The notes beneath the pieces are model-generated. The model was given only the letters and a program-made list of their open reading frames with translations, was not told the DNA's origin and did no database searches. Position numbers and translations under genes: made by a program. Below are positions 26,941 through 36,502 of a DNA stretch of 41,560 bases, in pieces (the stretch's first letter is position 1; the number at the start of each line of letters is the position of its first letter). Source of the stretch: an uncultured Pseudomonadales bacterium (GTDB lineage: Bacteria; Pseudomonadota; Gammaproteobacteria; Pseudomonadales; Azotimanducaceae); assembly GCA_947258825.1 (NCBI GenBank), contig CAMYJX010000063.1:5703-47262 (forward strand), given 5' to 3'.

Positions 26941-27256
26941 AGGCGAGCCCCTCTGTGAATATCGATTTGTTGGATGTCGTTGACGACCAGTGTCTTTACC
27001 ACTGCATTCCCTTGCACCGTCAGTCCAAATCCATGTGCCTCAGCGATAGACGATACCTCAGGCGCCAGGGGCAAAAATTGCAGTAAGTATCAATTTCGCA
27101 AGTATCAATCGCTTACGTGTCAATTATGGCAGCAATTCGCGTTAACGTGCGAACCCCATCCGACTCTGCAGCCTACCCTGCTCCGCCCGAGGTACGGCAC
27201 GAGCATCTGTATTTCCGTGTTCCGGTAACCCCGGCCTCGGATGGTGACGCATTCTA
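26941..27256 (-). other. 316-bp intergenic region between asd and fimV
   Basis: No gene is visible. The middle is more AT-rich than its surroundings. It holds a 10-bp direct repeat, AAGTATCAAT, at 27085-27094 and 27100-27109 (15-bp period), and a perfect -35-like TTGACA on the minus strand (27118-27123), but no good -10 box at the right distance. It probably contains the fimV promoter. No terminator hairpin with a U-tract follows asd. Confidence 0.4.
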
Positions 27257-28282
27257 CTACAGGGTTTCTAACAGAAGTTCGGCAATTTGCACACTGTTGA
27301 GCGCCGCCCCTTTGCGGACATTGTCTGAAACGACCCACAGATTGAGGCCGTTAGGATGGGAAATATCCTGACGAATTCGACCGACAAACACCGGGTCATG
27401 TCCCGCTGCATGAGTCACCGCAGTGGGATAGTCCCCGCCTACCGAATCATCGACCACCGAAACGCCGGGCGCATCTTCGAGCAGCCGGCGAGCTTCCGCC
27501 GCGGCCAGATGGCGCTCGGTCTCGATGTGCACGGCTTCTGAGTGGCCATAGAAAACGGGAACCCGCACGCAGGTTGGATTAACCTGAATTTCGTCGTCCT
27601 CGAGAATTTTGCAGGTTTCCCAGACCATTTTCATTTCTTCCTTCGTATAGCCGTTTTCCTGGAAGACGTCGATGTGTGGAATAACATTGAAGGCGATCTG
27701 TCTGGGCAGCGCGCTGCTCTCGATCTCCTTGGCGTTGAGAAGATTGGCAGTCTGGCCGGCAAGCTCCCGGATCGCCGAGGTTCCTGCGCCGGATACCGCC
27801 TGATAGGTTGCCACGTTGATGCGGCGGATCCGCGCCCTGTCATGTATAGGCTTGAGCGCGACCACCATTTGAATGGTGGAGCAGTTGGGGTTGGCAATAA
27901 TGTTGCGCTTTGAGTATTCGGGAATCCGGTGCGCGTTCACTTCGGGAACGATGAGCGGAATATCAGGCTCGTAACGAAACTGAGAGGTGTTGTCGATGAC
28001 GACACACCCTGCTGCCGCCGCCTTGGGAGCGAACTCCGCCGAGACAGAACCGCCGGCAGAAAACAGCCCAAGCTGAACGGTCGAAAAATCGAACTGATCC
28101 AGGCGTTCGACCCTGATCCCCCTGCCACGGAATTGCAGCCGCTTACCTTCCGACCGGGCGCTGGCCAGCAGGTGCAGGTTATCGACGGGAAATTTGCGCT
28201 CCTCGAGTATCTCCAGCAGCGCCTCGCCGACGGCACCGGTCGCGCCGGCGATGGCCAGACTGATCCCCTTCTGCTCGGTCAT
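27257..28282 (-). CDS. asd: Aspartate-semialdehyde dehydrogenase
   Basis: Reduces L-aspartyl-4-phosphate to the semialdehyde with NADPH, the branch point for lysine/diaminopimelate, threonine and methionine. The 341-residue product has the nucleotide-binding start [16 protein letters not shown], the catalytic Cys134 in NPNCSTIQM, and GHSEAVHIE near residue 247 with the substrate-binding His. It is the shorter asd type found in Pseudomonas rather than the 367-residue E. coli type. The ATG at 28280-28282 overlaps the leuB stop by 4 bp (ATGA), so it is translated with the leu operon. Confidence 0.96.
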   Translation of the reverse strand: MTEQKGISLAIAGATGAVGEALLEILEERKFPVDNLHLLASARSEGKRLQFRGRGIRVERLDQFDFSTVQLGLFSAGGSVSAEFAPKAAAAGCVVIDNTSQFRYEPDIPLIVPEVNAHRIPEYSKRNIIANPNCSTIQMVVALKPIHDRARIRRINVATYQAVSGAGTSAIRELAGQTANLLNAKEIESSALPRQIAFNVIPHIDVFQENGYTKEEMKMVWETCKILEDDEIQVNPTCVRVPVFYGHSEAVHIETERHLAAAEARRLLEDAPGVSVVDDSVGGDYPTAVTHAAGHDPVFVGRIRQDISHPNGLNLWVVSDNVRKGAALNSVQIAELLLETL

Positions 28283-29388
28283 GATGCGGACTCCAGCTGA
28301 TCGATTTGGGCAAGCACCTGCTCGCCCATGGCTCGCGTGCCGATGAGCGTCTGTCCGGCCAGAATTCCGCGGCCGACGATATCGCCGGTGCGGAATCCTG
28401 ATTCCAGCACGCGGTCCACCGCCTGCTCGATGGCATCGGCAGCGTCAGGCGCATCCAGGCTGTAACGGAACATCATCGCTACCGAAAGAATGGTCGCCAG
28501 AGGGTTGGCTTTATCCTGACCGGCGATGTCCGGAGCGGTTCCGTGCACAGGCTCGTAGAGGCCCCTGCCATCCGCGGCCAGGGACGCAGACGGCAGCATT
28601 CCCAGGGATCCGGTCAGCATGGCGGCTACATCGGACAGAATGTCCCCGAACATGTTGCCGGTGACCATCACGTCGAACTGCTTCGGTTCCCGCACCAGCT
28701 GCATGCCCGCGTTGTCCACATACATGTGGCTGAGCGCGACGTCCGGATAATCGGGCGCTACCGAAGTAACTACTTCGCGCCAGAGCTGGGTCACCTCCAG
28801 CACGTTCGCCTTGTCGACGGAGCACAGTCGATGGCCGCGTTTCTGCGCGAGCTCGAAGGCCACTCGCGCAATTCGCTCTATCTCATGCTCGGCATAGACA
28901 TAGGTATTGAAACCGCAGCGTTCGTTGTTCCGCATTTCCACGCCGCGGGGCTCTCCGAAATAGATGCCGCCCGTCAACTCACGAACAATCAGGATGTCCA
29001 ACCCGGCCACCAGTTCCGGCTTGAGCGAGGACGCTTCTGCCAGCGGCGCAAACAGCAGCGCTGGGCGCAGATTCGCGAACAGGGAAAGGCCGGAACGCAG
29101 GCCGAGCAGCCCCCGCTCTGGCCGCTCCAGCGTCGGCAGCTCGTCCCAGGCGGGACCACCCACCGCGCCTAACAGCAAGGCCCGCGCGGACAGCGCTTTG
29201 GTCAATGTTTCTTCAGGCAGCGGCGAGCCAGTTTGATCGATGGCGACCCCGCCGACGAGCGCCTCGCTGAAGCTGACGGCTACGCCGAAGCGTTTGGCAA
29301 CCTGCTTCATCACCTCTACCGCCACCGGCACGACCTCTGCCCCTATCCCGTCGCCGGGCAGAACCAATATTTCATTATTATCATGCAC
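28279..29388 (-). CDS. leuB: 3-isopropylmalate dehydrogenase
   Basis: NAD-dependent oxidative decarboxylation of 3-isopropylmalate to 2-oxoisocaproate in leucine synthesis. The 369-residue product opens with [13 protein letters not shown]. It has the substrate-binding segment LRPALLF, the Tyr-containing [14 protein letters not shown], the catalytic VDKANVL, and the metal-binding [10 protein letters not shown] with the family's [12 protein letters not shown] box. The start is GTG at 29386-29388, 24 bp after leuD, with a weak AGG ribosome site. An ATG four bases downstream is out of frame. Confidence 0.96.
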   Translation of the reverse strand: MHDNNEILVLPGDGIGAEVVPVAVEVMKQVAKRFGVAVSFSEALVGGVAIDQTGSPLPEETLTKALSARALLLGAVGGPAWDELPTLERPERGLLGLRSGLSLFANLRPALLFAPLAEASSLKPELVAGLDILIVRELTGGIYFGEPRGVEMRNNERCGFNTYVYAEHEIERIARVAFELAQKRGHRLCSVDKANVLEVTQLWREVVTSVAPDYPDVALSHMYVDNAGMQLVREPKQFDVMVTGNMFGDILSDVAAMLTGSLGMLPSASLAADGRGLYEPVHGTAPDIAGQDKANPLATILSVAMMFRYSLDAPDAADAIEQAVDRVLESGFRTGDIVGRGILAGQTLIGTRAMGEQVLAQIDQLESAS

Positions 29389-29412
29389 TTGAATAGCCTA
29401 CCTAATACGAAA

Positions 29413-30054
29413 CTAAGATTTGAACAGCCAAGGCATCCGCTGCCGATGGGCGGCCTCAAAACGCTCAATGTCTTTTCCGTGCGCGAGCGTGAGGCCGATC
29501 TCGTCGAAGCCGCCGAGCAGGCTGCGCTTTCTGTTGGCCTCTATTTCGAAGCCGAAGACGCGGCCGTCGCTCAAACTCACCTCCTGGGACGGCAGATCGA
29601 CGGTCAACGAGAACCCAGTATGGGCCGCCACCAGCTTAAACAGCTCCTCCACTATTTCTTCTTTTAAAACAATAGGTAAGAATCCATTCTTAAAGCAGTT
29701 TCCATAAAATATGTCGGCAAAGCTGGGGGCAATGACACAGCAGAAACCGAATTCCGAGAGGGCCCAGACCGCGTGCTCGCGACTGGAGCCACAGCCGAAG
29801 TTGCGCCGGGCGAGCAGAATCTTTGCCTCCTGATAGCGCGGCTGATTCAAAACGAAATCATGATTGATCTGCCGCTCGTTGGGCGTCATGCCGATCTGCC
29901 CTTCATCCAGATAGCGCCACGCATCAAACAGGTTGTCACCAAATCCGGTGCGATGGATGGATTTGAGAAACTGCTTCGGAATGATCTGGTCGGTATCCAC
30001 GTTGGCGCGATCCATAGGCGCGACGAGTCCGGTCACGGTCTTGAGCGGCTTCAT
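29413..30054 (-). CDS. leuD: 3-isopropylmalate dehydratase small subunit
   Basis: Small subunit of isopropylmalate isomerase and partner of LeuC. The 213-residue product has the family motifs [31 protein letters not shown] and [13 protein letters not shown]. The ATG at 30052-30054 overlaps the leuC stop by 4 bp (ATGA), indicating translational coupling. It is complete and normal in length. Confidence 0.96.
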   Translation of the reverse strand: MKPLKTVTGLVAPMDRANVDTDQIIPKQFLKSIHRTGFGDNLFDAWRYLDEGQIGMTPNERQINHDFVLNQPRYQEAKILLARRNFGCGSSREHAVWALSEFGFCCVIAPSFADIFYGNCFKNGFLPIVLKEEIVEELFKLVAAHTGFSLTVDLPSQEVSLSDGRVFGFEIEANRKRSLLGGFDEIGLTLAHGKDIERFEAAHRQRMPWLFKS

Positions 30055-31466
30055 ATCAGCTCCCTCAGATCCACAAAGTGCCCGCTCACGGCGGCAGCGG
30101 CGGCCATGGACGGGCTCACCAGATGGGTCCGGCCGCCATGGCCTTGACGGCCCTCGAAATTACGATTCGACGTGGAGGCGCAGTGCTCGCCCGGCATCAG
30201 CCGGTCCGGATTCATGGCAAGACACATCGAGCACCCGGCTGCGCGCCACTCGAAACCGGCATCGAGAAAGATCTGTGCCAGGCCTTCCGCTTCCGCCTGC
30301 GCCTTGACGAGTCCAGACCCTGGGACGATGAGCGCCTGCTTGATATTTTTTGCAACCTTCTTCCCTTTTACCAACGCGGCGGCGGCACGCAGGTCCTCGA
30401 TGCGCGCGTTGGTGCAGGACCCAATGAAGATCCGGTCGAGATAAATCTCGGTCACGGGCTGATCGGCGGACAGCCCCATGTATTCAAGCGCGCGACGGAT
30501 GCCATCTGCTTCCTGGGCGTCCGTGCAGTCGTCCGGGTTCGGCGTGGCACCATCGATGCCCACCACCATTTCCGGGGAGGTGCCCCAGGTCACCTGTGGA
30601 ACGATATCGGCAGCATCGAGTCGGAGGCTGCTGTCGAAAACGGCGCCTTGATCCGAGTTCAGCGTGCGCCAGTAGGCTTCAGCCTGATCCCACAGGGCCC
30701 CGCGCGGAGACAACGGCCGTCCGTGAACGTATTCCAGCGTGATGTCATCTACGCCCACCATGCCGGCCCTTGCGCCCGCCTCGATGGACATGTTGCACAG
30801 GGTCATTCGCCCTTCCATGCTCAATGCCCGTACCGCTTCACCGCGATATTCCAACGTGTAGCCGGTGGCGCCCGCGGTACCCATGCGGCCGATGAGGGCG
30901 AGAACGAGATCTTTGGCAGACACCCCGTCCGCAAGGCTACCGTTCACCTGAACCTCGAAGTTCCGGGCCTTTGTCTGCACCAGGCACTGGGTGGCAAGCA
31001 CATGTTCCACTTCAGAGGTGCCGATGCCCTGAGCCAGGGCGGCGAAGGCGCCGTGAGTCGAGGTATGGGAGTCGCCACATACGATGGTCATGCCAGGCAG
31101 GGTGGCCCCCTGCTCCGGACCCATGACATGCACGATGCCCTGCCGCTGGTCACGGATATCAAACTGGGTAATGCCGTACCGACGGCAGTTGCGATCGAGC
31201 GTGACAACCTGTTCCAGAGCGACCGGATCGGTGATTCCATCGAGCCCCCGCTCCCGATGCTCGGTAGGCACGTTGTGGTCCGGTGTGGCCAGATTGGCGT
31301 CAACGCGCCAGGGCTGTCGATCTGCCAGGGCCAGGCCTTCGAAGGCCTGCGGCGAGGTCACCTCGTGCAGCAACTGCTGGTCGATGTAGAGCAGCGTCTG
31401 TCCGTCCTCACGTTGACCCACCACGTGAGCGTTCCAAACCTTGTCGTAAAGCGTCTGTTGTTTCAC
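30051..31466 (-). CDS. leuC: 3-isopropylmalate dehydratase large subunit
   Basis: Aconitase-family [4Fe-4S] enzyme that isomerises 2- to 3-isopropylmalate. The 471-residue product has the three cluster cysteines Cys351 (IGSCTNAR), Cys412 and Cys415 ([10 protein letters not shown]), plus [23 protein letters not shown]. The start is taken as GTG 31464-31466, which gives the family N-terminus [16 protein letters not shown] and has AAGGA ten bases upstream. An in-frame ATG at 31511 would add 15 residues and is an alternative. It is the first gene of leuC-leuD-leuB-asd and faces a LysR gene. Confidence 0.95.
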   Translation of the reverse strand: MKQQTLYDKVWNAHVVGQREDGQTLLYIDQQLLHEVTSPQAFEGLALADRQPWRVDANLATPDHNVPTEHRERGLDGITDPVALEQVVTLDRNCRRYGITQFDIRDQRQGIVHVMGPEQGATLPGMTIVCGDSHTSTHGAFAALAQGIGTSEVEHVLATQCLVQTKARNFEVQVNGSLADGVSAKDLVLALIGRMGTAGATGYTLEYRGEAVRALSMEGRMTLCNMSIEAGARAGMVGVDDITLEYVHGRPLSPRGALWDQAEAYWRTLNSDQGAVFDSSLRLDAADIVPQVTWGTSPEMVVGIDGATPNPDDCTDAQEADGIRRALEYMGLSADQPVTEIYLDRIFIGSCTNARIEDLRAAAALVKGKKVAKNIKQALIVPGSGLVKAQAEAEGLAQIFLDAGFEWRAAGCSMCLAMNPDRLMPGEHCASTSNRNFEGRQGHGGRTHLVSPSMAAAAAVSGHFVDLRELI

Positions 31467-31520
31467 CGCTGTTGCATCCTTCGCCACGGCTGAAATTTTC
31501 AAGAGAACCATCCGGCTGCA

Positions 31521-31549
31521 ATAGTAAGTTTGCATATCTAATAAAACAA
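31521..31549 (-). promoter_or_regulatory. Probable leuC promoter
   Basis: On the minus strand TTGTTT and TACTAT lie 17 bp apart in an AT-rich stretch, 55 bp before the chosen leuC start. Both boxes are imperfect (3 and 4 of 6). The -35 overlaps one arm of the inverted repeat at 31544-31570, as expected if a regulator bound there controls it. Confidence 0.5.
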
Positions 31550-31570
31550 ATTCATTATTTTTATTTGTTT
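31544..31570. promoter_or_regulatory. Inverted repeat between leuC and the LysR gene (candidate operator)
   Basis: Perfect 8-bp arms AAACAAAT (31544-31551) and ATTTGTTT (31563-31570) flank an 11-base AT-rich spacer in the divergent gap. LysR regulators typically bind such interrupted dyads in front of the divergently transcribed target. The location suggests it is the site of the LysR protein encoded next to it. Binding is inferred, not shown. Confidence 0.55.
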
Positions 31571-31616
31571 CATAATATCCTGGAATACCAAATGACCTTA
31601 CCAGGCGGACGATCTC

Positions 31617-32501
31617 ATGCAGTGGAATGACTTACAGGCGTTTATCGCGGTGGCGGATCTGGGTTCGTTTTCCAGAGCAGGCGAGCGGTTGCATCTGACG
31701 CAGCCCGCGGTCAGCAAGCGCGTGCAGGCGTTGGAAAACCAGCTGGGGGCGAAACTGCTGGACCGGATAGGCAAACGGGTATATCTCACCGACGCGGGAC
31801 GGCTGCTGAAACCCCGCGCAGAAGATCTGATCCGGGCCATGCAGGATACTCAGCGCATGGTTCAGGACATGGAAACCCGCGTCAGCGGCGTGCTGAGCCT
31901 GGCGACCTCCCACCATGTCGGCCTGCACCGTCTGGCTCCGGTTCTGCGTACCTATACTCAGCGCTTTCCCGAGGTGAACCTGGATATCCGTTTCGAAGAC
32001 TCCGAGGATGCCCACGATCTGGTGCGCCGTGCGGAAACGGAAATTGCGGTGGTGACCCTCAACCCCCGGGGCGACTCGGATCTCTACTACGAGCCGCTGT
32101 GGGACGATCCGTTGTGCTTCGTGGTGTCAAAAAATCACGAGCTGGCCACCCGCGGCCCCCTGACACTGCAGGATCTCGCCGCAGCCAGGCCGGTGCTTCC
32201 CGGCCTGGGCACGTTTACGGGCCGAATCGTGGTTGACGCGTTCAGCGCGGCCGGCATCCCGCTGACCCCCAATCTGGCGACCAACTACCTCGAAACCATC
32301 GCCATGCTGGTCAGCATCGGGCTGGGATGGAGCGTTCTACCTTCCAGCATGATCAAACCGCCGCTGGTGATCCTGGATACCGAGGCGCCCCCACTGCGCC
32401 GCTCGCTGGGGTGCGTCACCAACCCCAGACGCACCCTGTCGAACGCGGCTCGGGCGCTGTGCGAGGTGCTGCAAGCCTACGCGGACCCTGAGGGTACTTG
32501 A
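31617..32501 (+). CDS. LysR-type transcriptional regulator, divergent from leuC
   Basis: DNA-binding regulator of 294 residues. The N-terminal winged helix-turn-helix is clear ([35 protein letters not shown], residues 6-40). A linker helix follows, then the periplasmic-binding-like effector domain from about residue 90. The ATG at 31617 has an AGGCGGA ribosome site. A LysR gene divergent from leuCDB is standard in Pseudomonas, where its effector is generally unassigned. I infer that it controls leucine synthesis and itself. Its last 25 bp overlap the aroC 3' end tail to tail, with no terminator visible. Confidence 0.92.
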   Translation: MQWNDLQAFIAVADLGSFSRAGERLHLTQPAVSKRVQALENQLGAKLLDRIGKRVYLTDAGRLLKPRAEDLIRAMQDTQRMVQDMETRVSGVLSLATSHHVGLHRLAPVLRTYTQRFPEVNLDIRFEDSEDAHDLVRRAETEIAVVTLNPRGDSDLYYEPLWDDPLCFVVSKNHELATRGPLTLQDLAAARPVLPGLGTFTGRIVVDAFSAAGIPLTPNLATNYLETIAMLVSIGLGWSVLPSSMIKPPLVILDTEAPPLRRSLGCVTNPRRTLSNAARALCEVLQAYADPEGT

Positions 32502-33547
32502 GCGCGGTGTCGCATCAGCTGGTCCATCAGTACCAGCAGCACCATGGCCTCCGCGATGGGCACTGCCCGAATGCCGACGCACGGGTCGTGTCGCCCTTTC
32601 GTAACCACCTCTACCTCGCGACCCTGCACATCCACTGATCGCCCCGGCGTGGTGATGCTGGAAGTTGGCTTGAGCGCGATCTTCGCCACGATATCCTGAC
32701 CCGACGAGATACCGCCCAGCACGCCGCCCGCATGATTGCTTAAAAATCCATCAGCCGTCTGCTCATCACGGTGCTGGGAGCCCCGCTGACCGACGACATC
32801 GAAGCCATCACCCATGGCAACTGCCTTGACCGCGTTGATGCTCATGAGCGCGCCGGCGAGATCGGCGTCCAGCTTGCCGAACACGGGCTCACCCAGCCCT
32901 ACCGGCACATCGCTGGCAATGATGGTGACCTCGGCCCCGATGGAATCGCCGTCCCGCCGGAGCTGGTCGATGAATTTCTTGATCTCATCCACGCGATCCG
33001 GGTCGGCGCAAAAGAACGGATTGGCGTCTACGGCCGCCCAGCTGCGATGCTCGACGCGTATGTCCCCGATGCGGGACAGGAAACCGCGCACCTCCAGACC
33101 GCACTGCTCCCTGAGGTACTTCCTGGCGATGCCGGCCGCCGCGACCCGCATGGCGGTTTCCCGGGCTGAGGAACGACCGCCGCCACGATAGTCACGAACA
33201 CCGTACTTCTTCTGGTAGGTGTAATCCGCATGGGCGGGCCGATAAATGTCCTTTATCTGGGTGTAGTCTTTGCTCTTCTGATCCACGTTTTCTATGACCA
33301 GACCGATAGGCGTGCCGGTGGTGACCCCTTCGAATACTCCGGAGAGAATTCGCACCTGGTCCGGCTCGTCACGCTGGGTTGTATAGCGCGACTGGCCGGG
33401 ACGGCGCCGGTCCAGGTCGCCCTGCAGATCCGCCTCGCTGAGCGCCATGCCCGGCGGGCAGCCATCCACCACAGCGCCGAGCGCCTTGCCATGACTCTCG
33501 CCGAAGGTGGTCACTGTGAAAACCTGTCCGAAGCTGTTACCTGCCAT
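32477..33547 (-). CDS. aroC: Chorismate synthase
   Basis: Last step of the shikimate pathway, EPSP to chorismate, needing reduced FMN. The 356-residue product starts [20 protein letters not shown] and has the signatures [39 protein letters not shown] and [10 protein letters not shown]. The ATG used is 33545-33547. An exact 20-bp duplication puts a second ATG (33565-33567) upstream, which opens a six-codon frame (MAGNSF, TAA) whose stop overlaps the real start as TAATG. This moves the original ribosome-binding region 20 bp away from the true start. Downstream neighbour of prmB, as usual. Confidence 0.95.
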   Translation of the reverse strand: MAGNSFGQVFTVTTFGESHGKALGAVVDGCPPGMALSEADLQGDLDRRRPGQSRYTTQRDEPDQVRILSGVFEGVTTGTPIGLVIENVDQKSKDYTQIKDIYRPAHADYTYQKKYGVRDYRGGGRSSARETAMRVAAAGIARKYLREQCGLEVRGFLSRIGDIRVEHRSWAAVDANPFFCADPDRVDEIKKFIDQLRRDGDSIGAEVTIIASDVPVGLGEPVFGKLDADLAGALMSINAVKAVAMGDGFDVVGQRGSQHRDEQTADGFLSNHAGGVLGGISSGQDIVAKIALKPTSSITTPGRSVDVQGREVEVVTKGRHDPCVGIRAVPIAEAMVLLVLMDQLMRHRAQVPSGSA

Positions 33548-33569
33548 TAGAAGCTGTTACCTGCCATTA
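33530..33569. repeat. Exact 20-bp tandem duplication over the aroC start
   Basis: GAAGCTGTTACCTGCCATTA occurs twice in direct succession, at 33530-33549 and 33550-33569. On the minus strand each copy contains TAATGGCAGGTAACAGCTTC, that is, the aroC start and first six codons. A further ACCCGT doublet follows at 33569-33580. Confidence 0.95.
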
Positions 33570-33629
33570 CCCGTACCCGTCAACGCTGCGCCCGCGCTGC
33601 GCGCAGTATGAGAAGTGCGCCGAGCTGGT

Positions 33630-34493
33630 TCAACACCGATCACTAAGGCTCCTGCCCGTCAGCACGAATACACCTTCGCCCCCTTCTGCCAGGTCCGGCC
33701 AGATGAAGGGCAGGCGCGGATAGCGCCGCAGCAGCGCCGGCGCGCTGGCGCCCACTTCGCAAACGAACAGGCCGTCGGGTGCCAACCGAGCCGGCAGCGC
33801 CTCGATCAGCCGGGAAACCACATCCAGGCCTTGTCCTCCCCCGTCCAGGCCCAGCGACGGCTCGTGACCATACTCGGGCGGCAGGCTTCCCAGGTCGACG
33901 TGGTCCACGTAGGGCGGGTTGCTGACGACGAGGTCCCAACCTGGCACGTCGAGCTCGGCGAGCAGGTCGGAACGGACGACGCGAACACGATCTCCCAGGT
34001 CATGCATATCGACGTTACTTTCTGCTACCGCAACCGCCAGAGGATCCAGGTCCACCAGATCGACCTGTAACCGGGGGAACTCAAGCGCCATTGCTATGCC
34101 GATGCAGCCGCTGCCACAGCAGACGTCAACTGCCCGGGCTGGCGGCCGTGACAGCCAGGGGGCGAAGTGCTGCTTGATCAGCTGGCCAATGGGGGAACGA
34201 GGGATGACCACGCCAGGCTCGACCAGAAACCGATGTCCCGCAAATGACGAGACCCCGATCAGGTAGGCAAGCGGAACCCGTTCTTCAATACGGCGGCTGG
34301 TAAGCCGCTCTACCTGCCGCACCTGAGGCTCGGTCAGAACCACGCGCAGCATGCTGCGATCGTCCGGCATGCCGGCCACATGCAGAACCAACGCCACCGC
34401 CTCGTCCCACGCGCTCTCGAAACCGTGCCCGAACACCAGGCCAGCGGCGGAAAAGCGCTCGGCCACCCTGTCGATGGTTTCCGAGACGGTCAC
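33630..34493 (-). CDS. prmB: 50S ribosomal protein L3 N5-glutamine methyltransferase
   Basis: SAM-dependent methyltransferase that modifies a glutamine of ribosomal protein L3. The core has the SAM motif DVCCGSGCIGIA near residues 122-133 and the N6/N5-methyltransferase signature NPPYVD near 192-197, with the PrmB-type N-terminus DRVAERFSAAGLVFGHG. The frame is open to an ATG at 34679, but that would overlap the upstream gene by 152 bp with non-family sequence. The GTG at 34491-34493 (287 residues) fits the family best, and a TTG one codon earlier is an alternative. It lies between a DUF4892 gene and aroC; prmB-aroC adjacency is common in Gammaproteobacteria. Confidence 0.9.
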   Translation of the reverse strand: MTVSETIDRVAERFSAAGLVFGHGFESAWDEAVALVLHVAGMPDDRSMLRVVLTEPQVRQVERLTSRRIEERVPLAYLIGVSSFAGHRFLVEPGVVIPRSPIGQLIKQHFAPWLSRPPARAVDVCCGSGCIGIAMALEFPRLQVDLVDLDPLAVAVAESNVDMHDLGDRVRVVRSDLLAELDVPGWDLVVSNPPYVDHVDLGSLPPEYGHEPSLGLDGGGQGLDVVSRLIEALPARLAPDGLFVCEVGASAPALLRRYPRLPFIWPDLAEGGEGVFVLTGRSLSDRC

Positions 34494-34527
34494 CAAGACC
34501 CGCGCCCGAGCGGTTTCACCGCATCTG

Positions 34528-35451
34528 TCATCTGCTTGAACGGTAAGCGGGATCCACGATCTCCAGCCGGCTTCCCGGAACTCCTCGGCGCGGCACCAGC
34601 GGCCCCGCGCCAAACGCGAGGAGCCTGGTACCCGTCGTGGTGAGCTGCGCGTTAACAACTGTAGCCGCCTGATCTGCACATTCCTGAGACGCGCTCAGGA
34701 GCATTTCAGCTGAGCCGGAGCCGGACAGATGGCATACCAGATAGAGCGTTTTCCCGGCCAGCGGCTCCAGCGCGCCGGCAATGCCCGCCAAGGAGCTTGC
34801 CGCGTTCTCCGGCAGCTGCCCGTCAGGTAAAGGCACCAGATCCGGAACGAACGCCCATCCCTGATCTGCAAGGCTCCGGGGGAGACCGGCAGCGTCCGAA
34901 GGGTCGCCGCCCACGATCGTAAGCACGCGCAGGTGGGCGTAAACCCGCTTGTTACCCCGCTCGATGACGTACAGCGCCACCAGCTCGTCCTCCCTCTGCA
35001 AAGCAAGATAACGCTGGTTCCGATCGGGGCCGTACAGAATGGCCTGCTGAAACACCTGGTTAGCCCAGTCGTTGCTTCTTCCGCAGTCTCGACCTGAGCA
35101 ACTGAACAGCAACTGCCCGCCGATAGCGGCACGATAGTGCGCAACGATATCTTCGAGGCGCGTTCCAGCTGCGACCTGGTAAGTGGCCGCTTCCTGGTCT
35201 GCATCCACCCGGCGGAGGTTCTCCACGCGCAGCTCGCGCCGGACGCGGTCGACCCGGGTAACGATGAACTCCCTCGGCGCGCCATCCTGCTGGCGGTCGT
35301 ACTCGACGATCCACGAACGGGGATAACGGACGACGCCCGCTGGATCCCGGGCACCCGGCACGTCCCCGGCACCCTGAGCAATGGCCTCGGTCAGACAGAA
35401 CGCCAGAGCGACAACGGAGACAACGACCCGCATGAACGGTGGAGGATACAT
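34528..35451 (-). CDS. DUF4892 domain protein, probably exported
   Basis: The 307-residue product begins with a signal peptide (MRVVVSVVALAFCLTEAIAQ, from the second Met), so it is probably periplasmic. The DUF4892-type region follows with YPRSWIVEYDRQQ, TRLEDIVAHYRAAIGGQLLFSCSGRDCGRSNDW and ALQREDELVALYVIERGNKRVY. The C-terminal part (LYLVCHLSGSGSAEMLLSASQ onward) resembles the OmpA peptidoglycan-binding fold. The function is unknown; an envelope role is inference. The ATG at 35449-35451 is 1 bp after the gpsA stop, and an ATG six codons later is an alternative start. Confidence 0.8.
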   Translation of the reverse strand: MYPPPFMRVVVSVVALAFCLTEAIAQGAGDVPGARDPAGVVRYPRSWIVEYDRQQDGAPREFIVTRVDRVRRELRVENLRRVDADQEAATYQVAAGTRLEDIVAHYRAAIGGQLLFSCSGRDCGRSNDWANQVFQQAILYGPDRNQRYLALQREDELVALYVIERGNKRVYAHLRVLTIVGGDPSDAAGLPRSLADQGWAFVPDLVPLPDGQLPENAASSLAGIAGALEPLAGKTLYLVCHLSGSGSAEMLLSASQECADQAATVVNAQLTTTGTRLLAFGAGPLVPRRGVPGSRLEIVDPAYRSSR

Positions 35452-35452
35452 G

Positions 35453-36478
35453 TCAGCTCGGCACTCCTGCGCTTGCAGGCCGTGCAAACTCCACGTCAAC
35501 CGGCTGCCCACCGGTCATCAGCTCGTTGACCACCTCTCCCAGGTCGTCCCCTTCGAACAGCACCCGAGCCAGGCCGCTGCAAAGCGGCATGTAGACCTCC
35601 AGTTCCTGCGCTTTGGCGCTGACGACCTTCAGCGTGTTCACCCCTTCCGCAAGCTTGTTGAGATCCTCCTGAGCTTCCTGCAACGAAACGCCCTGAGCCA
35701 GACGATACCCCAGCTGGTAGTTGCGGCTGAGGGGTGAGGTGCAGGTGACGAGAAGATCACCAACGCCGGCGAGGCCGAGAAAAGTGAAAGGATTCGCTCC
35801 CAACGATACGGCCAGACGGCTCATCTCTGCGAGGCTGCGGGTGATCAGCATGCTGACCGTGTTCTGGCCTACGCCCAACCCGGCAGCCATACCGCAGACG
35901 ATGGCGTAGATATTCTTCAGCGCGCCACCGAGCTCTACCCCGTAGATGTCGGCATTGACGTAAACCCGGAACGTGTCGCTGCGCAGGATTCGTTGCACAG
36001 TTTCGCAGACCGTGGGGTCGCGGCTCGCCACCACCGTGCCCGTGTACTGACCCTCGGCGATCTCCTCTGCCAGGTTGGGACCGGACAGCACCCCGATGCG
36101 GTCGGTTGGAATCAGCTCATCGAGAATCTGACTCATCAATTGAAAACCATCGGCCTGAATCCCCTTGGTAGCGCTGATGACGATATCGTCTGCCGCAGTG
36201 TGCAGCGACAGCTGGGCGGAAACCTCCCGGAACGAAGCGCTCGGAACCGACATGAACGTGGTGCTGCTACGGGACATGGCAAGCGCAAGATCGGAGGTAG
36301 GGAGCACCCGCTCATGGAGCCGATGGCCCGGCAGGTAGCGACGGTTCTCCCGCACCCTTATACAGTCAGCCACCTGCTGCTCGTCGCGCATCCACAGATG
36401 CGTGACGAACCCGTTGCTGGCGATGATGTTGGCAATGGCGGTACCGAAGTTACCCCCACCAATAATGGCGACCTCCAT
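35453..36478 (-). CDS. gpsA: Glycerol-3-phosphate dehydrogenase (NAD(P)+)
   Basis: Reduces dihydroxyacetone phosphate to sn-glycerol 3-phosphate for phospholipid synthesis. The 341-residue product has the nucleotide-binding motif IIGGGNFGTAIAN (about residues 5-17), Lys105 in SATKGI and the catalytic Lys188 in GGALKNIYAI, followed by the family GLAGVGDLLVTC. The ATG at 36478 lies 24 bp after htpG, with no terminator between, so it is probably co-transcribed with htpG. Confidence 0.96.
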   Translation of the reverse strand: MEVAIIGGGNFGTAIANIIASNGFVTHLWMRDEQQVADCIRVRENRRYLPGHRLHERVLPTSDLALAMSRSSTTFMSVPSASFREVSAQLSLHTAADDIVISATKGIQADGFQLMSQILDELIPTDRIGVLSGPNLAEEIAEGQYTGTVVASRDPTVCETVQRILRSDTFRVYVNADIYGVELGGALKNIYAIVCGMAAGLGVGQNTVSMLITRSLAEMSRLAVSLGANPFTFLGLAGVGDLLVTCTSPLSRNYQLGYRLAQGVSLQEAQEDLNKLAEGVNTLKVVSAKAQELEVYMPLCSGLARVLFEGDDLGEVVNELMTGGQPVDVEFARPASAGVPS

Positions 36479-36502
36479 GGTGGGACTATGCTAAACCCGC
36501 GG

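Noticed and set aside
30078..31493. A 471-codon open frame on the plus strand across leuC
   Set aside because: It is antisense to a well-recognised gene, shows no family similarity I can see, and long antisense frames are expected in GC-rich codon-biased DNA. Similar frames opposite lon, tgpA, purF, fimV, htpG and sucD were rejected for the same reason.
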